From NCBI GenBank assembly GCA_036405495.1, contig DASWXL010000141.1:1-14485 (forward strand): a DNA stretch of 14,485 nt. Reading direction: 5' to 3'. The stretch comes from DASWTL01 sp036405495 (lineage in GTDB: Bacteria; Bacteroidota; Bacteroidia; Sphingobacteriales; Sphingobacteriaceae). Below are positions 7,233-12,838 of this stretch, one piece after another; within the stretch, counting starts at the first letter, position 1; each line of letters opens with the position of its first letter. A program made the position numbers and the translations under genes. A model generated the notes under the pieces. That model was not told the DNA's origin and made no database searches. It was given only the letters and a program-made list of their open reading frames with translations.

Positions 7233-7646
7233 TTAACGCTTCTGTAGTACGTAATCCACAGAATATCTTCCGCTGCCGGCCACAAGCAGGATTACATAGG
7301 TAGCCAGGTAATGGATCCCCAGCTCTTTCTTGCCGAACGGATCTGCCGAATGGATCATGAAAACGGCAACCAGCATGGTAATGATCAGCGGTACGGCGGC
7401 TATCCGTGTTCCAAGACCCGCTAACAGGAATACCGAGCATAACACTTCTGCAAATACAGCCAGGGCTAATGATACTTCGGGTGTAGTACCAAATACTCCC
7501 GGGAACTGGACAGGCTCTCCTGAGAATAACATCTGGAGCTTCGGTAAGCCGTGAACAAGCATTAGGATTGCTATAGTTACGCGCGCCACCAGCAGGGCAA
7601 TGTCGGTCAGTTTTGAGTTAGCGTCTACGCTGAATAACTGTTTCAT
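7233..7646 (-). CDS. DoxX-family inner-membrane protein
   Basis: A 137-residue protein with four membrane segments at about residues 14-34, 58-78, 82-101 and 111-124. The motif VHGLPK (31-36) after the first helix and the C-terminal phrase GSGRYSVDYVLQKR are characteristic of the DoxX family of putative quinone- or redox-linked membrane proteins. The start at 7646 gives a short cytoplasmic N-terminus before helix 1. A well-formed promoter lies about 50 bp upstream, and a perfect FNR-type palindrome lies about 100 bp upstream, so it is probably transcribed alone and may respond to oxygen or another signal. The substrate of this family is not settled, and no partner gene adjoins it. Confidence 0.88.
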   Translation of the reverse strand: MKQLFSVDANSKLTDIALLVARVTIAILMLVHGLPKLQMLFSGEPVQFPGVFGTTPEVSLALAVFAEVLCSVFLLAGLGTRIAAVPLIITMLVAVFMIHSADPFGKKELGIHYLATYVILLVAGSGRYSVDYVLQKR

Positions 7647-7694
7647 TTTACTGTTCTTTTTATTAGTAGTTGTAATTCGTTGTTTTTAACACTG

Positions 7695-7724
7695 CAAAAG
7701 TATCACGCACCGCTGATCCGGCAA
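7695..7724 (-). promoter_or_regulatory. Promoter of the doxX-like gene
   Basis: Read on the minus strand, TTG (complement of 7722-7724) is followed after 19 bp by TACTTTTG (complement of 7695-7702), an exact fit to TTG-N19-TAnnTTTG. The predicted leader is about 40 nt. Confidence 0.65.
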
Positions 7725-7737
7725 TTGATCTATGTTA
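7723..7737. repeat. 15-bp repeat, copy 1 (copy 2 at 9973-9987)
   Basis: AATTGATCTATGTTA occurs exactly twice in the same orientation, here overlapping the -33 region of doxX and again upstream of the MauE-like gene. Both include a TTGAT half site. It could be a shared regulatory site or chance. Confidence 0.4.
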
Positions 7738-7747
7738 TAAAAATGTA

Positions 7748-7761
7748 TTGATCTGGATCAA
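7748..7761. promoter_or_regulatory. FNR-type operator upstream of doxX
   Basis: TTGATCTGGATCAA matches the FNR consensus TTGAT-N4-ATCAA in all ten defined positions. With one more base on each side it is a 16-bp palindrome (7747-7762). Its centre is about 64 bp upstream of the predicted doxX transcription start, a usual distance for activation by Crp/Fnr proteins. Confidence 0.55.
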
Positions 7762-7762
7762 T

Positions 7763-8065
7763 GTGAAATTGATGTGTAAGGTTTAGCGGAGGTGATGTTT
7801 CACAGTTATCATGCACGCATCCTTTCGTTTCAGAAAATTGGGATAGTGTGAACTCTGGATTGCTACACCAGAGTTGCTTATTTTGAGACGGACAAAAAAA
7901 CAAAATCTTTCATGAGATCATTCCGGTTCATCGGTCAACCGGCTCGAAAAGCTATCTATGGGCGTTGCTTTGGTGTTACGGTATAGATGTCAAATACTGG
8001 ATTTCACATCGGCAAATACGTTGTTCAATAACATAAATTTTGTTTGCTGTTTCCGGTTTTCAAAT
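7763..8065. other. Gene-free stretch before the SusD remnant
   Basis: No convincing gene is seen. The stretch has a perfect 8-bp hairpin AACTCTGG/CCAGAGTT (7851-7858 and 7868-7875, 9-base loop), followed by only a weak T-rich tract, and a smaller one, CCGGTT/AACCGG (7923-7928 and 7937-7942). A 24-codon ORF beginning MRSFRFIGQPARKA at 7912 ends at a stop near 7986 and is not recognised. The frame of the SusD remnant stays open back to 7958, but its residues before about 8066 do not look like a SusD N-terminus. Confidence 0.5.
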
Positions 8066-8827
8066 CAGCCCGGGCAGGATGCGGCAAGAGCACTGCTGGC
8101 AAAGGTCTATCTGGTGATGGGAAACTATAGAAAGGCACAGGAATATGCCGAAGCCTCGCTGCTTATCAGGAATGACCTGATCGATTACAATTCCCTCGAC
8201 CAGCTGGCTGCGCGACCGTTGCCGTCTTCCGTGCCCTCCGCAACAAGCGCAGGGAATAAGGAGGTTTCGTTTTATGCTATTGCCATTTCCTATTCGTTTT
8301 CGGGATCGAAGGCTTCATCAACTCTGATCGATTCGATGTTATTTGACAGCTATGACGCTAACGATCTTCGGAAGGCGATTTACTTCAATAATAAAGGTAA
8401 ACGGGTGGTGAATATAAAAGCGAATTATAGCGGCAACTCTTCCTTGTTCGGCGGACTTACCACAAGTGAAATGTACCTGGTACTGGCGGAATGTGCGGCG
8501 CGGAACGGCGACGCAACCTTGGCTATGAATACCCTTAATACCTTACTGGAAAAGCGGTGGAAAACGGGGACATTCACGAAGCTGACGGCTGTAAATGAAG
8601 AGGATGCTTTAATGTTGGTTTTGCGCGAACGAAGAAAGGAATTGGTCGGAAGAGGTACCCGATGGTCTGATCTGCGAAGACTAAATCAGGATCTGCGTTT
8701 TGCCGTAACGCTGGAGCGAACCGTTCAGGGGAAGCCGTATTTGCTGCCCCCTGGAAGCAACCGGTATGTTTTTCCGATTCCGGCTGATGAGATTCAACTA
8801 ACGGGAATAACACAGAATCCGCGTTAG
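8066..8827 (+). pseudogene. SusD/RagB-family lipoprotein, C-terminal remnant (5'-truncated)
   Basis: About 250 residues match the second half of a SusD-like nutrient-binding outer-membrane lipoprotein. The TPR-like helix DAARALLAKVYLVMGNYRKAQEYA comes first, then the central TSEMYLVLAECAARNGD helix. Next is LRERRKELVGRGTRWSDLRRLN, the signature near the end of the family, followed by the closing strand YVFPIPADEIQLTGITQNPR. Intact members have about 450-600 residues, a lipobox signal peptide and a SusC partner. None of these is present, and residues before NQPGQDAARALL look unrelated. The C-terminal part is uninterrupted, so truncation may be fairly recent. A strong hairpin follows the stop. 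With the TonB-receptor fragment further left, it suggests loss of uptake systems here. Confidence 0.78.
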
Positions 8828-8832
8828 GCAAT

Positions 8833-8862
8833 AAACGGCTGGCCGCCTCCAGCCAGCCGTTT
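8833..8862. terminator. Bidirectional hairpin terminator between convergent genes
   Basis: AAACGGCTGGC (8833-8843) pairs perfectly with GCCAGCCGTTT (8852-8862) around an 8-base loop, with TTTT overlapping its end. It lies 6 bp after the SusD-remnant stop and just beyond the stop of the convergent DUF6520-like gene, so it can serve both strands. Confidence 0.75.
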
Positions 8863-8867
8863 TGAAC

Positions 8868-9167
8868 TTATTTCAGAAAATAGTCACCGCGAACGATGTT
8901 TGACGGCTCAACGATGCCAGGGTGGCCATCGTTTTCCTGATCATTCGGGTCCACGGTGCTTGGGAACTCTGCAGTACAGATCTCAGAGCTTGGCTCACAG
9001 TCGTAATCCACTCCCTTCATTCCTGTTACCGGAGACCATTCTCCGCTACTCTCATTTAGTTCATACAGAGTAGTAGTCGCTTTACTGAAAGAGTTCTCAG
9101 TTGCGAACGCAAAGCAGAATGCCACCATGGCAAATGCTGCTATTAAATTGATTTTTAAAGCTTTCAT
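8868..9167 (-). CDS. Exported small protein, DUF6520-like
   Basis: A 99-residue protein with a signal peptide (MKALKINLIAAFAMVAFCFAFATENSF, cleavage probably after the AFA near residue 22). The mature part begins with a TTTLYELNESSGEWSPVTG strand pair, followed by GVDYDCEPSSEICTAEFP, in which C57 and C64 could form a disulfide. This layout fits DUF6520, small exported proteins of Bacteroidota. The C-terminal extension after residue 70 (DPNDQENDGHPGIVEPSN) is acidic and longer than the short members I recall. It lies 95 bp downstream of the MauE-like gene on the same strand. That membrane protein carries a CxC pair, so the two may act together in thiol redox chemistry in the envelope. The function of the family is unknown. 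Confidence 0.65.
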   Translation of the reverse strand: MKALKINLIAAFAMVAFCFAFATENSFSKATTTLYELNESSGEWSPVTGMKGVDYDCEPSSEICTAEFPSTVDPNDQENDGHPGIVEPSNIVRGDYFLK

Positions 9168-9262
9168 GTTTGAAATTTTAAATGATTAATAAGCCGCGGG
9201 AACAGGGGGGCGGCATCCCCCGCAAGTGGTTTGGAAATGTGGTCCGGACGGCGGCTCCTGCT

Positions 9263-9841
9263 TTAACGCCGCCCGGCATTCGGATCGGGCGCTCTGATCC
9301 TGGGCAGCTTCTCAACCCCGTTCTTGCCGTATCCCGGCCGGATGTCCGACGACTGTTTATCCTTCTCTGAGGATAGCTCGTCCGGAGCCTTGTTCTCACC
9401 AAACGCCTTGGGTTGAGAAGTTTGCGAATAAAAAGATATAGCGACTAACGTTAGTGCCAGGAAAAAGAGGTTAAAGAGCAGGTGCTGCCCCCAGGTCATC
9501 TGTTCAAGCACACCACCGCAGGAGCAGGGTATCCAGCCGACTATTCCGGTCATGACGATGCTGATATAAACGGTGAACTGAAACAGCAGCAAAAGAGAGG
9601 CAAGAAGCCCGGCCCGTACTGTTTTCGGAAAAATAAGCAGTCCAACAACCATGAGCTCGGTCACCGGAACTGCCCACACAAGCACCTCTGCCATCCTCGC
9701 CGGGAACATCTGGTTCAGCATCTGCTCTCTGCTCTCCTCATAGTCGATCAATTTGCTTAAGGCAGCATATACCCAGAGCAGGATCAGCAGCACAGTGGTC
9801 AGCGAGGTGAATATGGAAAGGCTATTGTTTCGACGTTTCAT
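9263..9841 (-). CDS. MauE/DoxX-like redox-associated membrane protein
   Basis: A 192-residue protein with four membrane segments at about residues 12-28, 50-70, 76-100 and 118-137. A cysteine motif, IPCSCGG (C106, C108), sits in the loop before the last helix. This pattern is typical of MauE-like proteins of Bacteroidota, whose relatives supply or transfer reducing equivalents to periplasmic disulfides. The first helix phrase VYAALSKLIDYEE is also typical of the family. After helix 4 comes a polar tail of about 55 residues ending PDPNAGRR, longer than usual and probably disordered. It is followed by the DUF6520-like gene, likely co-transcribed. No full promoter match is seen upstream, though the 15-bp repeat at 9973-9987 lies about 130 bp before its start. 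Confidence 0.8.
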   Translation of the reverse strand: MKRRNNSLSIFTSLTTVLLILLWVYAALSKLIDYEESREQMLNQMFPARMAEVLVWAVPVTELMVVGLLIFPKTVRAGLLASLLLLFQFTVYISIVMTGIVGWIPCSCGGVLEQMTWGQHLLFNLFFLALTLVAISFYSQTSQPKAFGENKAPDELSSEKDKQSSDIRPGYGKNGVEKLPRIRAPDPNAGRR

Positions 9842-9972
9842 TCTTCCATGATTGCCAGACTAAATCTCGGGAAGAACTTATTGAAAAAAGATGTCTTGCG
9901 ACACCAAATCGGTTGTCTGAGAACAACAGATCGATTGTTTTTAGACAGTTTTATACCTGCTGTGGGTCAGGG

Positions 9973-9987
9973 AATTGATCTATGTTA
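9973..9987. repeat. 15-bp repeat, copy 2 (copy 1 at 7723-7737)
   Basis: AATTGATCTATGTTA again, upstream of the MauE-like gene and overlapping the stop codon of the frameshifted tail of the Crp/Fnr gene. With the next base it gives TTGATCTATGTTAA, matching an FNR box in 8 of 10 positions. Confidence 0.4.
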
Positions 9988-10059
9988 AGTGGATTTTCGT
10001 TGGTTTACCCTTGCTTTTACTTTCGAGAATGTTGAAGGCGTCATGTCAAGGTAAGACGC
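9985..10059 (-). pseudogene. Out-of-frame HTH tail of the double Crp/Fnr regulator
   Basis: In the frame beginning at 10059 on the minus strand, 24 codons read ASYLDMTPSTFSKVKARV followed by NQRKST and TAA. This is the expected C-terminal HTH of a Bacteroidota Crp/Fnr protein (compare the usual IASYLGMTPETLSRIR). The main gene instead ends FIARFCVLP and a stop in another frame. Between AR (ending 10064) and AS (starting 10059) about four residues usual for the family are missing, so a small deletion plus frameshift has separated the recognition helix from the protein. Confidence 0.7.
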
Positions 10060-11194
10060 AGAATCTCGCGATGAAAACCGGTTCTTGGGAAAAGCGGTTG
10101 AACCGTTCAAATTTTTGCTCGGCAGACAAGCTGTTAAAGCTCTGTTTGACCTCCGTCTTGTTTTTGTCTTTTAAAAGAATGGCATTGGCGATAGGATTTG
10201 ATTCGGCAAACGTCTGGAATATATGTTCAACTTGCGATCTTGAAAGCATCATTACATCCATATCCTCCAGACACTGAAAGTATTTTTTTGCTTGGGTGCC
10301 CTGAATAAAACTTTCCGCATCCATCAGCAGTTCGCCTTCCATCCAGAAATTCGTTACGATCTCTGAGCCTTCTTCATCAGTAATGTATTCCCTGGCTGCA
10401 CCCTCAAGGATGAACCATTGCCTGGTGCAAACTTCTCCCGGCCAGATTAGGATCTGCCCCTTTTTTAACTTTTGGAGCACGGCATTGTGTTCCAGGTACT
10501 CCTGGTATTCTTTTGTGAGCGGCCTGAATTGCGACAGGTATCGGATGAGTTTTTCAGCGGACATACTTACCTCGGGTGAAATGTAAAGTTCGTCCTTGTT
10601 TTCACTTTTGGGCTTGATGTATATCAAGTCTGTAAATTGGGGAAGTATTCTGCTTAATGCTGCGGGCGTTATGCCAATACCGGAAGCGACCATTCGTTTG
10701 CTGGCATAAACGAACAGGTCGGGATAGGTCTCAAGAAGCACGCGAAGCCGCTCGGGAGCCCTTTGGAGCTTAAAAGCGTAACTCATCCGGGTTTTTTGTA
10801 AAGCATGCTGGTAGATCAGATGTTTGCTAAGCTTTTCAAAAGCTTTATGCTTTGAACAAAGTTCATTCAGGTTATCATGAGTAATTGATAACAGCTTACA
10901 CTCTGACAGAAGCTCGATCCCTACACGTGAGGGCGACGCGAATACGAAACTTTTAAAAGAAGTGATAAATTCACCTTTCCCGGCAAAGACCGCGGTTGTC
11001 CGATCACCATCCTCTTCATGGAACAGGTGAGCAAAACCTTCTGAAATGAAATAAATTTTATAAGCGACCTGTCCCGGTTTCAATAGCAGATGATGTCTGG
11101 GAAATTGCTCATCCTCAAAGTAGTCGGAAAGCGAGTCTCTAATCTCAGGTCCTAATGCGAGTTTCGCTGTAATGACATTGATCAACTCATTCAT
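10046..11194 (-). CDS. Tandem Crp/Fnr-type regulator with two cNMP-binding-like domains; second HTH lost by frameshift
   Basis: A 382-residue protein with two Crp-like units. Unit 1 (about 1-190) has a jelly roll (HHLLLKPGQVAYKIYFISEGFAHLF), a C helix and an HTH-like end with GIGITPAALSRILPQF at 172-187. Unit 2 (about 205-382) repeats the plan: LKKGQILIWPGEVCTRQWFILEGAAREY, then EVKQSFNSLSAEQKFERFNRF. It stops at FIARFCVLP, just before its HTH, which is encoded out of frame directly downstream. Neither unit has the FNR-type cysteine set or the strict cAMP-binding arginine/serine motif, so the ligand is unknown. The protein may still bind DNA through the first HTH. An FNR-like box lies 12 bp upstream of the start codon, suggesting autoregulation. 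Confidence 0.82.
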   Translation of the reverse strand: MNELINVITAKLALGPEIRDSLSDYFEDEQFPRHHLLLKPGQVAYKIYFISEGFAHLFHEEDGDRTTAVFAGKGEFITSFKSFVFASPSRVGIELLSECKLLSITHDNLNELCSKHKAFEKLSKHLIYQHALQKTRMSYAFKLQRAPERLRVLLETYPDLFVYASKRMVASGIGITPAALSRILPQFTDLIYIKPKSENKDELYISPEVSMSAEKLIRYLSQFRPLTKEYQEYLEHNAVLQKLKKGQILIWPGEVCTRQWFILEGAAREYITDEEGSEIVTNFWMEGELLMDAESFIQGTQAKKYFQCLEDMDVMMLSRSQVEHIFQTFAESNPIANAILLKDKNKTEVKQSFNSLSAEQKFERFNRFSQEPVFIARFCVLP

Positions 11195-11205
11195 AACATT
11201 AGCGT

Positions 11206-11219
11206 TTGATGTAAGTCAA
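11206..11219. promoter_or_regulatory. FNR-type operator between the Crp/Fnr gene and the HTH gene
   Basis: TTGATGTAAGTCAA matches TTGAT-N4-ATCAA in 9 of 10 positions. It lies 12 bp before the Crp/Fnr start codon and about 42 bp upstream of the predicted transcription start of the divergent HTH gene. It could repress the former and activate the latter. Confidence 0.45.
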
Positions 11220-11241
11220 ATCGTTAACTGGTTGAGTGCGT

Positions 11242-11249
11242 TAATTTTG
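11242..11249 (+). promoter_or_regulatory. Possible -7 promoter element of the HTH gene
   Basis: TAATTTTG is a perfect TAnnTTTG match. No -33 TTG occurs at the right distance, which would fit a promoter needing an activator bound at the FNR-type box upstream. Confidence 0.4.
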
Positions 11250-11360
11250 ATTAATTCAAACTTAATGATATTAAACTAAAATGCAATACCCTGACTGCAC
11301 GAAGGATTTTGAATGCAAGTGGAAGCAGCAGGCACTAAAACTAAGAGGGGGAACAGACAT

Positions 11361-11660
11361 ATGTTTAATCTTTATTCGGTTTTTAGACTTTTGGTGCGGA
11401 TACTTGATGCTTTGCTATCTCTTGATGAGAAAGTAGGCAGGATACTTGAACATCAGAAGAATGTGCAACAATCGCCCGTATCGGAAAAGTGGCTGGAAGG
11501 CGCCGATCTCAAGCAGCTGTATAATCTCAGCGACAGCACGATATACCGACTTGCAAAACGCAGTGTCCTAAACCCGGTGATGGTCGGGAAGCGCAAATAT
11601 TTTAAAGAGTCGGAAGTGCAGCAGTATGCAAGGGTGCTTCTGAAACGGGTCAGAGATTAA
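11361..11660 (+). CDS. Helix-turn-helix (HTH_17/excisionase-like) protein
   Basis: A 99-residue protein. The N-terminal amphipathic helix (about residues 2-32, YSVFRLLVRILDALLSLDEKVGRIL) is followed by a small winged-helix domain, EGADLKQLYNLSDSTIYRLAKRS and MVGKRKYFKESEVQQY. The latter is the form found in Bacteroidota HTH_17/MerR-like proteins near mobile regions. The ATG at 11361 is preferred because a purine-rich AGAGGGGG lies 10 bp before it. An in-frame ATG at 11313 would add 16 polar residues. Such proteins often regulate excision or replication modules, but no integrase or Rep gene is visible here. The 11-bp TTCG array begins 17 bp after its stop codon, so the array may lie in its transcript or be its target. 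Confidence 0.75.
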   Translation: MFNLYSVFRLLVRILDALLSLDEKVGRILEHQKNVQQSPVSEKWLEGADLKQLYNLSDSTIYRLAKRSVLNPVMVGKRKYFKESEVQQYARVLLKRVRD

Positions 11661-11677
11661 AATGCCCGTCGGTATTT

Positions 11678-11853
11678 TTCGGCTATTCTTCGAGTAAGCT
11701 TCGAAAGGCGTCTGAGACTCGTTCGGGACAAGTGGCAGACATATTCGATAAACGTTCGACTTACCTTCGACTTGTGTTCGACTTGTGTTCGGGATTTGTT
11801 CGGCTGCGCTTCGGCAGTTGTTCGACAAGCGTTCGACTGAGGTTCAGCTGGCA
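11678..11853. repeat. 11-bp-period tandem array, consensus TTCG-R-N5-S, 16 registers
   Basis: TTCG recurs at 11678, 11689, 11700, 11722, 11744, 11755, 11766, 11777, 11788, 11799, 11810, 11821 and 11832, every one in exact 11-bp phase. The registers at 11711 (TCTG) and 11733 (TGGC) are degenerate, and the last at 11843 is TTCA. In all 13 exact units the base after TTCG is a purine and the last base of the unit is G or C, leaving five free positions. Units 9 and 10 are identical (TTCGACTTGTG). The array begins 17 bp after the HTH gene and ends 1 bp before a run of nine A. The step of 11 rotates the reading frame, so coding cannot explain it. Function unknown. Confidence 0.9.
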
Positions 11854-12022
11854 CAAAAAAAAATCAATTCATCACCCGACCGAGTTCGTAATCTGTCTCC
11901 GGTAATTCTTCTTTCTGCCTTTAAGTCATCCCGATAATCGGTGAAAAATGGATGCCACGTCCCTAATAACCGGTCAACGTCAGTCACTGTTCCGGTCATG
12001 CTCATTCACGTTCAATCATAAT
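11854..12022. other. Non-coding stretch after the 11-bp array
   Basis: It begins with a run of nine A and contains no convincing ORF on either strand and no further in-phase TTCG unit. The short phrases ACCGGTCA and TCCGGTCA occur near 11970-12000, and an imperfect CCGAT/ATCGG palindrome lies near 11931. Nothing else is seen. Confidence 0.5.
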
Positions 12023-12054
12023 TTTGAAGCCCTTCACAGTTAGGGATATGTTTG
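12023..12054 (+). promoter_or_regulatory. Promoter of the DUF6266-like gene
   Basis: TTTG at 12023-12026, then 20 bp, then TATGTTTG at 12047-12054, an exact TAnnTTTG. The predicted leader to the ATG at 12123 is about 60 nt. Confidence 0.6.
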
Positions 12055-12097
12055 TTTCGAAGCACGGCGTACCGGTACAATGAGGTGCTGATAACAA
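12055..12097 (+). other. Possible stem-loop in the leader of the DUF6266-like gene
   Basis: AGCAC (12061-12065) can pair with GTGCT (12085-12089), with TTGTT (12052-12056) and AACAA (12093-12097) extending the stem. The loop contains the perfect palindrome GTACCGGTAC (12069-12078). The structure is modest and may be incidental. Confidence 0.3.
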
Positions 12098-12122
12098 ATG
12101 GTTTAACTTAATTAAAAATCAA

Positions 12123-12767
12123 ATGGGAAGAATTCGTAAAGGAGCCAATGGTGGCTTCTCCGGCAAGGCCGGAAGCGTAATTGGAAGTAACTGGAGGGAT
12201 ATCGATTATATCCGCGGACTTCCAAAACTAAGCGGCAAACCTGCAACTCAAAGGCAGTTAGAGCAGCGAGCAAAGTTCCAGACTGCGGTCAACTTTCTGC
12301 AGTCAGCAAAAAGTGTCCTGAACCTGGGGTTCCGGACTCAAAAAACCGGCAGGGCAACCGGTTATAATATCGGACTTCAGAAATTGCTCGCTGAAGCGAT
12401 CACAGGTGTTTATCCTGCTTTCGCGATTGACTATGCGAAAGTCACGATCAGTGCCGGTGGCCTTGGGTCTGCCATCGGGCCGGCAATGCTCTCTGCCCAG
12501 CCGGCAACCCTTACCATAACATGGGCGCCAAGCGTCAACGGGTTGAATGCCTTTGTGGACGATCAGGCTAAAATTCTGATGTACAACGAGGCGAAGAACC
12601 AGTTTATTCTGAATGATACAGAAGTACTGCGTTCGGAAGGAATGTATGAAACCGAGCTTCCGGCGGTGTATTCCGGTGATCAGATCCATGCCTGGATATT
12701 CTTCACAGACAGGAATAATGCCCTGACGTCAAACAGTATTTATGTGGGCTCTGTGATGCTGTCCTAG
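12123..12767 (+). CDS. DUF6266-family protein
   Basis: A 214-residue protein without a signal peptide. The N-terminus MGRIRKGANGGFSGKAGSVIGSNWRDIDYIRGLP and the following TQRQLEQRAKFQTAVNFL and ATGYNIGLQKLL carry the G..GGFSGK.G.V.GS.W pattern of DUF6266. The second half is beta-rich (LTITWAPSVNGLNAFVDDQAKILMYN, then IHAWIFFTDRNNALTSNSIYVGSVML), resembling an immunoglobulin- or carbohydrate-module-like fold. The family occurs in Bacteroidota, often in several copies and in accessory regions. Its role is not known to me, and a particle or surface structural protein is only a guess. The gene is monocistronic by layout, with its own promoter and a strong terminator, which suggests high expression. 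Confidence 0.78.
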   Translation: MGRIRKGANGGFSGKAGSVIGSNWRDIDYIRGLPKLSGKPATQRQLEQRAKFQTAVNFLQSAKSVLNLGFRTQKTGRATGYNIGLQKLLAEAITGVYPAFAIDYAKVTISAGGLGSAIGPAMLSAQPATLTITWAPSVNGLNAFVDDQAKILMYNEAKNQFILNDTEVLRSEGMYETELPAVYSGDQIHAWIFFTDRNNALTSNSIYVGSVMLS

Positions 12768-12775
12768 TATTAGCG

Positions 12776-12801
12776 GCGGGCAGGAAACTGCCCGCTTTTT
12801 T
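12776..12801 (+). terminator. Strong rho-independent terminator
   Basis: GCGGGCAG (12776-12783), a GAAA tetraloop, CTGCCCGC (12788-12795) and six T. It lies 8 bp after the DUF6266-like gene. Confidence 0.92.
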
Positions 12802-12838
12802 GTAATCTTTATTAGTAACCATATTATCCGATAAAAAA

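Noticed and set aside
7851..7875. Perfect 8-bp hairpin as a rho-independent terminator
   Set aside because: No gene ends just upstream on the plus strand, and the following tract (GCTTATTTT) is weak. It is kept only as a hairpin in the gene-free stretch.
9196..9223. G/C-rich hairpin between the MauE-like and DUF6520-like genes as a terminator
   Set aside because: The arms are short runs of G and C and no T run follows on the minus strand.
9178..9402. Minus-strand ORF rich in Arg overlapping the end of the MauE-like gene
   Set aside because: It overlaps a clear membrane-protein gene in another frame and has the skewed composition of a shadow frame.
11247..11260. Another FNR-like box, TTGATTAATTCAAA
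   Set aside because: The right arm does not fit with a 4-bp spacer, and A+T-rich sequence gives such partial matches easily.
11678..11853. CRISPR or other guide-type array
   Set aside because: The conserved part is only 4-6 bases and the free part five bases. No cas gene or long repeat is present.
11657..11854. Open minus-strand frames across the 11-bp array, one starting with GTG
   Set aside because: The lack of stops is a result of the repeated CGAA core. The 11-bp step puts the core in all three frames, and the Arg/Ser/Thr-rich translation has no protein-like character.
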